Source: Calditrichota bacterium
GTDB lineage: Bacteria; Calditrichota; Calditrichia; Calditrichales; Calditrichaceae
DNA length: 64,000 nucleotides
Assembly: GCA_003854985.1 (NCBI GenBank)
Contig: RQOG01000061.1
Coordinates: 1-64,000, forward strand
Reading direction: 5' to 3'
Part shown: one piece after another, positions 1 to 8,665 of the stretch
Layout: every line of letters starts with the position of its first letter
How positions within the stretch are numbered: the first letter of the stretch is position 1
The notes under the pieces: model-generated
The model's database searches: none
What the model was told of the DNA's origin: nothing
What the model saw: the letters and a program-made list of their open reading frames with translations, nothing else
Made by a program: the position numbers and the translations under genes

Positions 1-87
1 ACCGCCGCTTCCCGCCAGGAACGGCTGGACAGCAAAAGCAAACGCGGACAAATAAAACAATTAAGAGGAAAGGTGAAAGATGATTAG
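1..87 (+). CDS. arfB: C-terminal end of an ArfB/YaeJ-like peptidyl-tRNA hydrolase (partial)
   Basis: The frame is open from the first base of the window and ends at TAG (85-87). Its 28 residues are highly basic and end in the pattern R-x-x-R-L-x-S-K-x-K-R-x-x-I-K-x-L-R-x-K-V. That is typical of the disordered basic tail with which ArfB-type ribosome-rescue hydrolases enter the mRNA channel of stalled ribosomes. The catalytic GGQ domain lies outside the window, so the call rests on the tail only. The stop overlaps the start of the next gene by 8 bases, suggesting translational coupling. Confidence 0.55.
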   Translation, partial: TAASRQERLDSKSKRGQIKQLRGKVKDD

Positions 88-469
88 TCTGATCAGTATT
101 TACACCGCGGGGATTTTAACACTGTTCATGACCATATTCCATGTGCAGTTTTATAACAAATTCGGCTGGGCGAAAGACTTTAAAAACATCAGGCCGCTTA
201 ATCAAAAAATATTATATACCATCCACATGGCCCTGATTATTCTTTTCATATTGATTGGCATTATCACGCTGATCTATTCCAAGGAATTAGCGCAAAGTAG
301 CGGCCTGGCAATGGGAATAAACCTCAGCCTGGCTATTTTCTGGTTATGGCGGCTGGTATGGCAGATTTTATATTTTGAAAAAATCAACGCGCTGGCGGTT
401 GTATTGATTGTCTGGTTTTTGCTTTTAAGCGCAGCCTATATTCTGCCTGTCGTTTTAGTATTAGTCTGA
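80..469 (+). CDS. Small integral membrane protein of unknown function
   Basis: The 129-residue protein has four hydrophobic segments (about 3-22, 45-67, 78-98 and 105-128) joined by short loops, so it should lie in the inner membrane. I recognise no catalytic motif and no family. The ATG is preceded by AGAGGAAAGG, a good ribosome binding site, and overlaps the end of the upstream ArfB-like gene, so the two are probably one transcript. A real gene is likely because of the overlap, the ribosome binding site and the regular membrane pattern. Confidence 0.7.
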   Translation: MISLISIYTAGILTLFMTIFHVQFYNKFGWAKDFKNIRPLNQKILYTIHMALIILFILIGIITLIYSKELAQSSGLAMGINLSLAIFWLWRLVWQILYFEKINALAVVLIVWFLLLSAAYILPVVLVLV

Positions 470-604
470 ATACCTCTAAGCGGTTTAGAGAAATCGCGTA
501 CATAGTAGTAATGAGGGGATAAAAGGTCAAATTCATTGCCCATCTATATTAATGATGAATAATGAATATCGAACCTCGAATAATAATTTAAAAAAGTATT
601 AATT

Positions 605-905
605 CCCCTATCGTTGAACGTTGATCGTCATCGTGATCGTTATCGATATCGATATCGCAATCGGTATTCGTCGTTCGGCATTCGGCATTGGAAATTCAAA
701 ACAATGCATCATTTAAGCATTCTATGATTGTCAAGGTAGAAAAAGTAAAATCGTTAAAACGATTTCAAATATGTTTTGCTACCGTTTAGCCACATGATTA
801 AAATCATGGGTTACTAACATTTAAGTATCGTTGTTCGTTATCGATATCGTAATCGGTTATCCTTATCCAATAAAAAATCCTTCGCCAATCAACATTCGGG
901 CAATT
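605..905 (+). repeat. Dispersed repeat, two adjacent copies (CGATATCG-rich unit)
   Basis: Copies near 605-700 and 820-905 contain strings such as CGTTATCGATATCGATATCG followed by TTCGGCATTCGGCATT or a related segment. Related copies occur at 1372-1425, 37036-37240, 37415-37500, 38380-38545, 39990-40145, 45410-45640 and, inverted, at 62230-62285. The stretch 470-1729 contains no gene that I can support and is built almost entirely of such repeats. An imperfect copy of the 20-bp palindrome seen at 1568-1587 lies at 791-810. Confidence 0.75.
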
Positions 906-918
906 CTACTTTAAAAAA

Positions 919-1056
919 GGCCTATTAAAAACCGGCGATCAGAAATAGACGAAGCGTAACGTATAAAAATAAAAACTGTCTGAACGAGCTAAAAGTGAGT
1001 GAGTTTTTTTATTTTAGTGAAGCGAAGTCTGTTTCCGCCAGGTTTTTAATCAGCCT
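919..1056. repeat. Long imperfect inverted repeat (REP-like hairpin)
   Basis: The left arm (919 to about 975) contains GGCC-TATTAAAAACCGGCG, then AGACGAAGCG and TATAAAAATAAAAACTG. The right arm (about 1002-1056) contains GAGTTTTTTTATTTTAG, TGAAGCGAAGTCTG and CCAGGTTTTTAATCAGCC, largely the reverse complement. A second weaker inverted pair (GGTTCTTTTCT near 1067 and AGAAAAGAAC near 1170) flanks the next 100 bp. No reading frame crosses it. It resembles intergenic REP/MITE-type elements; no mobilising enzyme is adjacent. Confidence 0.6.
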
Positions 1057-1371
1057 TGATCTTTTGGTTCTTTTCTATTCCCGAAGTTGTTCAAATCTTT
1101 AATTTGATTACAAATTCGTGGATCCATGAAATTCTAATATCGATAAATTCATAAGAATTTAAGGACAAGAGAAAAGAACATAATAAAGTAAATTTTTCCA
1201 CTGCCTTTATATCTGGTACAAAGCATTATTTGTCTGAAATAAACTATTTCATTAAAATTAAAAGAAATGACTTGCACAGCGTCAGCAGGCTGACTGAGAA
1301 GCAATCTTTTATCAAGTTAAAAGTAATAAAATCGTTAAAACGATTAAAATTTATCTGTCTGCTCATTCAAC

Positions 1372-1600
1372 GCTTTGCTCGTGCTCGTCATCGTTATCGA
1401 TATCGATATCGTAATTGGTATCGGCAAATAATGCTTTATTTAACAGGTGACCATACAATCCCGAATTGCCAAAAGACAACGATTTCTACCCTGCCCTAAG
1501 AATTAGGGAAGGGGATCAAGGGGTAGGGTAATTTCTCGCCATTCTCCGATTCGCCTGCTCATCCTGCCCCATGATTAAAATCATGGGTTAGCCCATCGTT
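1372..1600. repeat. Composite dispersed repeat with two short palindromes
   Basis: This block holds a CGATATCG-type copy (1372-1425), the palindrome CCCTAAGAATTAGGG (1494-1508) followed by AAGGGGATCAAGGGGTAGGG, and the hairpin CCCATGATTAAAATCATGGG (1568-1587). The last two recur in the same order at 37310-37324 and 37384-37403, so the two regions share a composite element of about 100-150 bp. A possible ORF through this block (1230-1499) is an artefact of the repeat. Confidence 0.7.
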
Positions 1601-1729
1601 GATTATTATCATAATCAAAAAATCCACAAAAAACCGTTATCGCAAAAGTATAATGAAAACAACAGATTGCATTTATTCTCACACCTTATTACTTTTCCCT
1701 GTGCAAAAAACCAAGTCAGGACGGATATC

Positions 1730-2845
1730 ATGAGAAAAACTTTAATTGCAAATTTCATTGTAATATCAATCATTTTTATCTCCGGATGCAGCAACGGCAC
1801 CTCAAAACTACCGTCGTATCACGCCCCGGATAATCCCGCGTTCAGATACACAGGCCGAATCGATTTTAACAATCCGCTGAATCCAAAACTTATCAGCGCA
1901 GGTTCGTACATTCAATTTGGTTTTAAAGGAACCTCCTGTGATCTTAGGGTAAAGGACCAGCATCTGTATAATGAAAATTACAATTATCTGTCCATTGTTA
2001 TTGACGGCGAATATAAAGGCAGGATCAGCCTGAAGAACGACAGCGCCATCTATAAAATCGCCGAAAATCTTGAGAACAAAAATCATACGACTTTAATCTG
2101 TAAAGCTACGGAGGCGTCTATCGGTTATGTGGAATTTTCAGGCGTCAACTGCAGCGAACTTATTCCGGTTTCAAATATCCCTGCCAGAAAAATCGAATTC
2201 ATAGGCAATTCCATTACCTGCGGAATGGGACTGGATTTAACCGGCGTGCCCTGCGATTCCGGCAAATGGTTTGATCAGCATAACGCATATCTGGCATACG
2301 GTCCGCTGGCATCCCGCCGGCTTAACGCAGACTGGCTGTTAAGCTCTGTCTCCGGATTAGGTGTATTCAGAAACTGGAACAGCCCGGGACCTACCCTGCC
2401 GATGGTGTATCAAAACCTTTATTTGAATACCGATTCAACAATGCGCTTTGACGTCCGGACCTTTAAACCAGATCTGATCTCCATCTGTCTCGGCACCAAT
2501 GATTTTTCCGACGGCGACGGCAGTTATAAACGCACGGAACTGGATTCAGCGGTTTTTGTCGAACATTATATCAACTTTGTTAAATATATACGCCATCATA
2601 ATCCACAGGCCCGAATCTGCTGTTTAACCAGCCCGATGAATTCCGGAGAGAAAAACGATAAACTTAAAAGCTATATTTCTGCGGTTGTAAACCATATGCA
2701 ACAAGCGGAAAAGGATGAGAAAATCAATATGTTTGCCTTCACCACGGCCTATATCAACGGGTGCGGTTATCATCCCGATGAAAGAGATCACCAAATGATG
2801 GCCGACGATCTGATCCCTTTTTATAAATCGACCATGGGCTGGTAG
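1730..2845 (+). CDS. Lipoprotein SGNH-hydrolase, carbohydrate esterase family 2 type
   Basis: The preferred start is ATG 1730, preceded by AGGACGG, because it gives a lipoprotein signal peptide ending at L/I-S-G-C-S; the frame stays open further upstream. After the signal comes a jelly-roll-like domain (about residues 35-150), then an SGNH domain. Block I is F-I-G-N-S-I-T-C-G, a conserved L-G-T-N-D follows, and the distal catalytic pair is H-P-D-E-R-D-H. The two-domain layout and the central G-x-G-V-x-R-N segment fit CE2 acetyl-xylan/glucomannan esterases, which remove acetyl groups from plant polysaccharides. It is probably anchored in the cell envelope. Confidence 0.85.
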   Translation: MRKTLIANFIVISIIFISGCSNGTSKLPSYHAPDNPAFRYTGRIDFNNPLNPKLISAGSYIQFGFKGTSCDLRVKDQHLYNENYNYLSIVIDGEYKGRISLKNDSAIYKIAENLENKNHTTLICKATEASIGYVEFSGVNCSELIPVSNIPARKIEFIGNSITCGMGLDLTGVPCDSGKWFDQHNAYLAYGPLASRRLNADWLLSSVSGLGVFRNWNSPGPTLPMVYQNLYLNTDSTMRFDVRTFKPDLISICLGTNDFSDGDGSYKRTELDSAVFVEHYINFVKYIRHHNPQARICCLTSPMNSGEKNDKLKSYISAVVNHMQQAEKDEKINMFAFTTAYINGCGYHPDERDHQMMADDLIPFYKSTMGW

Positions 2846-2850
2846 TGTTT

Positions 2851-2945
2851 GGAATTTGTCCCAAAGGGACTCCTTACGGAGGAATTTGCCCCGAAGAGAC
2901 TCCTTACGGAGGAATTTGTCGCTAAGGAACTTCTTGGGAGGAATT
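2851..2945. repeat. Three tandem 30-bp repeats with hairpin potential
   Basis: Units at 2851-2880, 2881-2910 and 2911-2939 start with GGAATTTG and contain GTCCC-AAA-GGGAC or a variant, followed by TCCTTACGGA. The first unit forms a perfect 5-bp hairpin; the others carry substitutions in the stem. They lie exactly between two convergent genes and could act as a bidirectional transcription block. An 85-residue frame across them overlaps the neighbouring gene and is not called. Confidence 0.7.
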
Positions 2946-3511
2946 CAAAGTACAGCGCATATATTAAAGGCGCAGGTTGTGTAATTTACCTTAAGATTAT
3001 TTTGATCAACGCTTCCCTGGTGAAACCTGTAAAACAGTTCAACTCTGAAATTTTCATGCAAAGACAGGCTTATACCGCCGCCAAGATAGACGCCGCCGGT
3101 TATTGAATTTTGTCCCCGGTAATAATTGTTTGCGGTAAAAAAATTATACCCGGCGTTAATAATCAAAGCCGGATTCATGGCGGCATGTGGTAAGAAATTG
3201 ATTTCGCATAAGGCGTAAACGGGAAAGAAGGAAAACTTTTTGCCTGTTTCGCCTTCTATCAACTGCTCGCGGGGAATCTGGTAAGCGATGCCAAATCCGT
3301 AGCGGATTAAATCCGAATGGTTAAAATGCAGTTCCGAAGCCAATGAATAGCTTATTTTCACATCGGTTGTCATACCGTTTTCAATTTTATGATCGCTAAA
3401 AAAATCAATGCCGGCCTTGAGAGCTATATTCTTTTCTCCTGCCTGAAGAGAGCCGCCGTTAAATATGCTGACTAAAAGAATCGGAATAAGCACGAAAAGT
3501 CTGTTCTTCAT
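2945..3511 (-). CDS. Outer-membrane beta-barrel protein with signal peptide
   Basis: The 188 residues begin with a clear signal peptide (basic start, hydrophobic core to about residue 22, cut near L-Q-A-G). The rest alternates polar and aromatic/hydrophobic residues in short strands separated by turns and closes with a hydrophobic strand, as in small outer-membrane barrels. No specific family is recognised. The ATG overlaps the stop of the DUF89-family gene upstream by 4 bases, so it is probably co-transcribed with it. The stop abuts the tandem repeat block. Confidence 0.65.
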   Translation of the reverse strand: MKNRLFVLIPILLVSIFNGGSLQAGEKNIALKAGIDFFSDHKIENGMTTDVKISYSLASELHFNHSDLIRYGFGIAYQIPREQLIEGETGKKFSFFPVYALCEINFLPHAAMNPALIINAGYNFFTANNYYRGQNSITGGVYLGGGISLSLHENFRVELFYRFHQGSVDQNNLKVNYTTCAFNICAVL

Positions 3512-4386
3512 TCGTTATAATCCTGATTACGCTTAAACACCAGGCTGCCAATCGGAGCGCCAATACGATTTGCCGTCAAATTACATTTCACCTTCAATAG
3601 ATAATAAATCAAGCGCGTCTCTTCATCAAGCGTTTCGTAGTTGCCCATACCCTTTGATATTACAATATCGGCCTTTTTGTAATGCGCAAGCGCCCGTTTT
3701 GACACATTGCTTAAAATAGTCGCAGGCGCATTATCGCCGTTGTCGATGACTTCCGCAATCTTATCCAATCCGATATAGTGAGCGTCTTCGATAGTGGCGT
3801 CATTGATGATCGGAGCGCCGCGCACCACCACCGTAATATTCAGATTCCGCTCAGGATAAAAACGTTTGAGTATCTCGATAAACAGGCGGTCAAATACGAT
3901 TTCGCCGGCGTTATCGGCTAAATACAGAATTGATTTAAAACGCTTAATGTCATAAATGAATTTATCAAAATCGTCTATCTCAAACTTCCGGCCTGAGATA
4001 CGCTCAAATATTTGGTTGATGTCAATGCTGCTGGACTCAATGCCAAAATCGATAATATTTCCGGCCACGGCTAATTTTGCGGATGTCAATACCGGATCAT
4101 CGCTCTGATAAACGATCTGTTTTAACCGGTCATATATTTTTAAGGCGCTTTCGTTATAATGTTTTTTTATTTCCCTATAAGGATCGGGATTGCCGGTCAC
4201 TTCGCGCAAAATCCTGTAAACTTCTTTAGCCAGCGCCGGAGGAGAAAGATTGTAATCGGCTTTTTCTAAAAACTGCAAGACGGCATTGACCGTTTCCGTG
4301 CGAATTTTATCATCGGTAACCGCCAGATTTACGGTTTCAACCGTCTGGCGTAAAAGGCAGGGTATACAGGAAAGTTCGGTTTTCAT
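3508..4386 (-). CDS. DUF89/ARMT1-like damage-control phosphatase family protein
   Basis: The 292-residue protein starts with S-C-I-P-C-L-L-R-Q, the N-terminal CxxC of prokaryotic DUF89 proteins. It contains the family metal-binding signature D-N-A-G-E-I-V-F-D (about residues 159-167) and later I-S-K-G-M-G-N-Y-E-T-L. Family members are metal-dependent phosphatases acting on phosphometabolites; the substrate here cannot be read from sequence. It lies 9 bases downstream of idi and overlaps the following barrel gene by 4 bases, so it belongs to the idi transcript. A link to isoprenoid metabolism is conceivable but unproven. Confidence 0.8.
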   Translation of the reverse strand: MKTELSCIPCLLRQTVETVNLAVTDDKIRTETVNAVLQFLEKADYNLSPPALAKEVYRILREVTGNPDPYREIKKHYNESALKIYDRLKQIVYQSDDPVLTSAKLAVAGNIIDFGIESSSIDINQIFERISGRKFEIDDFDKFIYDIKRFKSILYLADNAGEIVFDRLFIEILKRFYPERNLNITVVVRGAPIINDATIEDAHYIGLDKIAEVIDNGDNAPATILSNVSKRALAHYKKADIVISKGMGNYETLDEETRLIYYLLKVKCNLTANRIGAPIGSLVFKRNQDYNE

Positions 4387-4395
4387 TGAAGCGGT

Positions 4396-4962
4396 TTAAT
4401 CACTTTTAAGATTGACAATCTGGTCCCAGTGTTCTTCCTGCAGGCGTTTCCACTCCATTTTAAACCAGGGCGTAAATTCACCGGGATTTTCTTCCAGAGC
4501 CTTATTCAGATTATCCCGGGAAATGTATTTCCAATCGTCGATTTCGGTGGGATTGATCTGCGGAGAACGATCGGTTTTTCCGATATATACGGAGCATAAT
4601 TCGTTTTCCGATCCTTCCGCGCCGAAACCGGCCTGATATTGAAATTTATATAAGTAGATCATTTTGGCGGATAAACCGATTTCTTCTTTTAACCTGCGGA
4701 CCGTTGCCGTTTCGTAACTTTCGCCCTTTCGCGGATGACTGCAGCAGGTATTAGACCAATAATTTCCCCAAAGCCGCTTCGAGGCGCTTCTCTTCTGTAA
4801 GAGCAGTTCATTTTTCGAATTAAAAATAAAAATGGAAAAAGCGCGGTGTAATATACCGCCGCCGTCATGACATCTATTTTTATCCTCGTATCCCAGCACA
4901 TTATCATCGCTGTCGACAAGGATCAGTTTTTCATCGTCAAATGATACGATAGTATTATTCAT
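4396..4962 (-). CDS. idi: Isopentenyl-diphosphate delta-isomerase, type I
   Basis: A Nudix-fold protein of 188 residues, the usual length for type I enzymes. It shows the catalytic cysteine context N-T-C-C-S-H-P and the Nudix-like helix R-R-L-K-E-E-I-G-L. The E-N-E-L-C-S-V-Y region matches the segment holding the second catalytic acidic residue. It interconverts isopentenyl and dimethylallyl diphosphate, the last step before prenyl chain building. Its place next to the HMG-CoA reductase/mevalonate kinase gene completes the mevalonate cluster on this strand. The gap to the upstream gene is about 120 bp, so it may have its own promoter. Confidence 0.93.
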   Translation of the reverse strand: MNNTIVSFDDEKLILVDSDDNVLGYEDKNRCHDGGGILHRAFSIFIFNSKNELLLQKRSASKRLWGNYWSNTCCSHPRKGESYETATVRRLKEEIGLSAKMIYLYKFQYQAGFGAEGSENELCSVYIGKTDRSPQINPTEIDDWKYISRDNLNKALEENPGEFTPWFKMEWKRLQEEHWDQIVNLKSD

Positions 4963-5082
4963 TATACCAATCTACTTAACTGCTGATAATTTCCTCTTTA
5001 ATCATTGGCACGGAATTTAAAGACAGGTCTCGGATAAAACAAATTTATACCGGAAACGAATTCCTGTAACCGGTTAAATAAT

Positions 5083-7335
5083 TTATTTAAGATCGGTGAC
5101 GAAGGCCCGGTAGCCTGCATTTTGTATGGCCGATGCCACCGCTTCCGCGTTATCCGGACAAAGTGCAATAACCGCGCCGCCGCCGCCCCCGCCGGTTAAT
5201 TTTGCTCCCAGCGCGCCGTTATTGCGGGCGATATCCACAAGCTCTTCAATTTCCCTTCCCGAAACCTGAATGGCGTTCAACAATCCCTGATTGAAATTCA
5301 TCAACTCGCCCAACCGGGCCATGTCACCGCTCTTAATATATTCCGCGCCCTGCAGGGTCATTGAATTAATTTCGTCAAACAGACGCTCATACAGTCTTTT
5401 ATTACGCGTCCAGGCTTCCCGGACGCGGCCGACCGTTTCCGCGGTCAGCCCTTCCGTCCATGTCAGTCCGACTACCATGCGGATGGGATTTTTTGGATGC
5501 AGCTCGGTTATCTGCGGCGGATCGCCTTTTTTATACAACAGAAATTTCCCGTACGTGGCCAGCGTGTTATCGATACCCGAAGGACTGCCATGCACAATTT
5601 TTTCCGATTCAAAGGAAAGTTTACGCACCCTTTCATTATCCAGATTCAGGTTAAAATGCTTAGACAAAGCGCGGATAACAGCTACCGCCAGAGACGCCGA
5701 TCCGCCAAGTCCCATAGCCCGCGGCACATGCGGAAACACCTCGATATTCATGTTTTTACCGGCTAGTTTCAGTTCATCCAGAATCATTTCCAATGATTTA
5801 TAGAAAGAATGTTCGTGCTTTTCACCCTTAACAATTGTTTCTTCCACGTCCCACTGCGGAATAATCAGATGAACGCCTTCTTTTCCGGCGTCGCTGACTT
5901 TGGCCTGCACGGCCAGAGGAATAGGCGCGGCGATGGCATGGCTTCCGTAAACCACGGCATGCTCGCCAAGCAAAATAATTTTACCAAAACCTGTGGACAA
6001 ATTTTCTGTGGAAGGCGACTGAATTTCAGCGTTTACAGCGGTTCCCTTGCCGGATTTTATTTGGGCAATGATTTCTTTGGCTTTCCAGATTTTAATTTCT
6101 TTGGAATCGATTAGTTTCTCTACCACAGATTCAAAAATTTCCGGTTCGGCGCCGGCGGCCAAAGTAACGCTGCGGGCATGCAGGCTCATATGTCCCCGTT
6201 GAATCCCTTCCGTGGCCAAAGCGCGGATAGCGGACATATTTTGAGCCAGCCCCACGGCGGCGATGAGTTCGGCCAGTTCCCGGGCGGATTTTATACCGAG
6301 AATGCGGTGAACGATAGGAACCATCGGGTTACTCTCCAAGGGTCCGCCCACAATCCCCACGCGCACCGGCAATTCTATTTCCCCGGTCAGATCGCCTTTT
6401 TCATTTTTGCCCCAGAGAGTAAGCGCGCTGTATTTTCCGCTTCGCGCCGCATAGGCATGAGCCGCGGCTTCCTGCGCCCGCCAGTCATTGCCTGTGGCAA
6501 TGATTAACGAATCTATCCCGTTCATGATGCCTTTATTATGCGTCGCCGCCCGGTAGGGATCGGTCAGAGCAAAATCGTTGGCCAGGATAATCCCATCCCG
6601 CACCTTCCCGCCCGAATAGCCTTTTCCTTCCAAAAGATCAACCGGAATAACGCATTTGGCTTTAACGATGGACCTGTCCGCTAAATTAGAAAGAATTCTA
6701 AGAAAAACTTTACCGCCGGTTATTTTTTCAATAAGCGGGGCCGCGCCTTCGCACATGCTGTTGACCAGGTTGGCGCCCATGGCGTCCCGCGTATCAACCA
6801 GCAAATGAACAATAACCATCTCCCTTTTTTCGGAAATATCCGGCAGAATTCTAACCTCCACATCTTTCGCGCCTCCGCCTCGGGCGGCCATATGGGGATG
6901 CAGGCTGTTGGCCAGGTTAATGAGTTCATTCTTTTTTTGCAGAACAGCTTTTTTTGCTTTTGCAGGATTTTTTACTTCCATAACCTGGATTTGTCCGATA
7001 AGAACGGGATCGCTGCTTTCGGCGCTGAATCCTCCGGCGCTGCGCACTACTTTGGCGGCGGAACTCACCGCGGCGACAATTGAAGGTTCTTCGACAACCA
7101 TCGGAACGATGTAATCTTTTCCATTAACCAGAAAATTCAGACCAAGGCCGATCGGCAGGCCAAACACGCCGATCACATTTTCAATCATTTTATCAAAATC
7201 TTCGGGTTTCAGAATGCTTCCGCCCTTGCGCAGTTTGGAAAAATCTTCCTCATTCAGGATTTTTTTACTCTTTAAAACGCGCAGTCTTTCCTGCACGGAG
7301 AGTTTATAAAAACCGGGTATTCTGGAATCGGGCAT
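5083..7335 (-). CDS. mvaA-mvk: Fused class II HMG-CoA reductase and mevalonate kinase
   Basis: One uninterrupted 750-residue frame encodes two enzymes. Residues 1 to about 435 are a class II HMG-CoA reductase: E-E-P-S with the catalytic glutamate near 83, N-K-G-I-M-N-G with the catalytic lysine, I-A-T-G-N-D-W with the aspartate, and G-H-M-S-L-H-A-R with the histidine. A short Ser/Thr-rich linker leads into a GHMP kinase (about 447-750) with G-K-I-I-L-L-G-E-H-A-V-V-Y-G, G-L-G-G-S-A-S-L-A-V and T-G-G-G-G-G-G, which identify mevalonate kinase. Together they convert HMG-CoA to mevalonate and then to 5-phosphomevalonate. All signature residues of both halves are present, so both are probably active. 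A fusion of these two consecutive steps is unusual. Confidence 0.93.
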   Translation of the reverse strand: MPDSRIPGFYKLSVQERLRVLKSKKILNEEDFSKLRKGGSILKPEDFDKMIENVIGVFGLPIGLGLNFLVNGKDYIVPMVVEEPSIVAAVSSAAKVVRSAGGFSAESSDPVLIGQIQVMEVKNPAKAKKAVLQKKNELINLANSLHPHMAARGGGAKDVEVRILPDISEKREMVIVHLLVDTRDAMGANLVNSMCEGAAPLIEKITGGKVFLRILSNLADRSIVKAKCVIPVDLLEGKGYSGGKVRDGIILANDFALTDPYRAATHNKGIMNGIDSLIIATGNDWRAQEAAAHAYAARSGKYSALTLWGKNEKGDLTGEIELPVRVGIVGGPLESNPMVPIVHRILGIKSARELAELIAAVGLAQNMSAIRALATEGIQRGHMSLHARSVTLAAGAEPEIFESVVEKLIDSKEIKIWKAKEIIAQIKSGKGTAVNAEIQSPSTENLSTGFGKIILLGEHAVVYGSHAIAAPIPLAVQAKVSDAGKEGVHLIIPQWDVEETIVKGEKHEHSFYKSLEMILDELKLAGKNMNIEVFPHVPRAMGLGGSASLAVAVIRALSKHFNLNLDNERVRKLSFESEKIVHGSPSGIDNTLATYGKFLLYKKGDPPQITELHPKNPIRMVVGLTWTEGLTAETVGRVREAWTRNKRLYERLFDEINSMTLQGAEYIKSGDMARLGELMNFNQGLLNAIQVSGREIEELVDIARNNGALGAKLTGGGGGGAVIALCPDNAEAVASAIQNAGYRAFVTDLK

Positions 7336-7411
7336 ATAAATCCTTTTATCAGTGTTCTTTTTTAATCTTAGCTTGAAAATAATTTAAGATATTTTGTTTT
7401 ACATTTCCTGT

Positions 7412-8482
7412 CTAAAAAACAAAACCTAAACCGCCTATCAGGAGCATATCTTTATATTTGCGATTATATTTGGCGGTTGCTTCCAACAAAACCATTTTAA
7501 GCAATTCATAACGCCCAGTAAGATAAAAATCCGAGCCGCCTTCGCCTCCGGCTGCTATTCCGGCGCCGATTAAATCTAATTTAGAACCAAACTTGTAATT
7601 TACGCCTATGGTAGACCTTGAAAATTTGGATTCATCGATAAAATCAGCCGAAACATAAAATTTGTCTATTCCCCCTAATCTGACTCCCGCTGTGGGCAGA
7701 GGTATTATTGGAAACACTGGGTTGCTTCCGATAAGAATTCCTAAACCCAGTCTTAACCTAAGGTAATCCCAGCCCCACGAAAAACGGCCGATAATTCCGG
7801 CTGATTTTTCTATTCCTCCTTCCTCGCCATAAACATAGTGTTTTTCCGTAAAAACGGAAAATTCAAAACCCGTTTTTAATTTATGAACTTCATATACAAG
7901 ATTTACCAGTTCGGAAGGGCCGTCATCAGGATCGAAATTTGCGTTATCCGAATACCGAACCAAAAAAACATTTTTGGCTTGAAATTCCGATTGTAGTTTT
8001 TTCGATCCATCCTGCTGCTGTTGAGTATCCGTTGACATTTCTTTCTTTTGCCAAATTCCGATATATTTCTTCGACGCCTCCTCAGACAATTCACGATATT
8101 CTAAATTGTCTTCCAGCGCGTCCGGTTTAAAGTATTTGGCAAACCCTTTTTTCAGATACAATTCATTTACGGACTCAAGACTTAATGGAAATTTTAAGTA
8201 CAAGTGTACCAACATTGTATCATCGATTTGATAAACATGTCTATACCTTAAAGCATTAGAAGCAATATTGGATTTGAGAACCTTCATTATTTTTTCTGTC
8301 AGATCTGTTTCACCGTCCCGTATTGAAAGACATTGCAGGTAAGCCATTTTAAAATACTGGGAATCTGAAGAAAGAAAAAGATTGCAATCAAGAATTTCGT
8401 CAATATCAATTTTTTCCAGGTTTTCTGACCATAATAATATCGGCCAGAGAAGTAATAATGCTACCTTCATTAAAAAATTCAT
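7412..8482 (-). CDS. Exported protein: degenerate SNase-like domain plus beta-barrel-like C-terminus (paralogue 1)
   Basis: The 356-residue protein has a signal peptide (to about residue 19). Residues 22-140 resemble the staphylococcal-nuclease fold: I-D-E-I-L-D-C-N-L-F-L-S-S-D at the first strands, G-E-T in the middle, and E-E-A-S-K-K-Y-I-G-I-W at the end, a typical SNase-domain close. The metal-binding D-G-D-T is replaced by D-C-N-L and the catalytic arginines are not evident, so nuclease activity is unlikely. From about 185 the sequence alternates like outer-membrane strands and ends in G-L-G-F-V-F. It is the most divergent of three paralogues lying between the two halves of the mevalonate cluster. 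Function unknown. Confidence 0.65.
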   Translation of the reverse strand: MNFLMKVALLLLWPILLWSENLEKIDIDEILDCNLFLSSDSQYFKMAYLQCLSIRDGETDLTEKIMKVLKSNIASNALRYRHVYQIDDTMLVHLYLKFPLSLESVNELYLKKGFAKYFKPDALEDNLEYRELSEEASKKYIGIWQKKEMSTDTQQQQDGSKKLQSEFQAKNVFLVRYSDNANFDPDDGPSELVNLVYEVHKLKTGFEFSVFTEKHYVYGEEGGIEKSAGIIGRFSWGWDYLRLRLGLGILIGSNPVFPIIPLPTAGVRLGGIDKFYVSADFIDESKFSRSTIGVNYKFGSKLDLIGAGIAAGGEGGSDFYLTGRYELLKMVLLEATAKYNRKYKDMLLIGGLGFVF

Positions 8483-8665
8483 GCTAATTTCCTTAAAGTT
8501 TGTATGACCTGTCTAATAATGGGTATAACATGAACTTTCATAATTAATACTAATTTTAATTTACATCCTGATGCAAAAAAATGGTTTAATTTCTTTATGA
8601 TTACATTCGATTTATAATTCTCATAAGACTAATTCAACGTTTAAGTTTTTTATTGATAATTAAAC

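Noticed and set aside
1230-1499. An 89-codon plus-strand frame with R-H-R-Y-R-Y-R-Y-R
   Set aside because: The Arg/Tyr run is the translation of the CGATATCG repeat, the start is TTG without a ribosome binding site, and the repeat is present elsewhere in other frames.
2849-3106. An 85-codon frame across the tandem 30-bp repeats
   Set aside because: It is the repeat translated, and it overlaps the well-supported barrel gene on the other strand.
5291-6507. Plus-strand frames of 64-170 codons opposite the HMG-CoA reductase/mevalonate kinase gene
   Set aside because: They are antisense shadows of a long, fully recognisable gene with no ribosome binding sites or family features.
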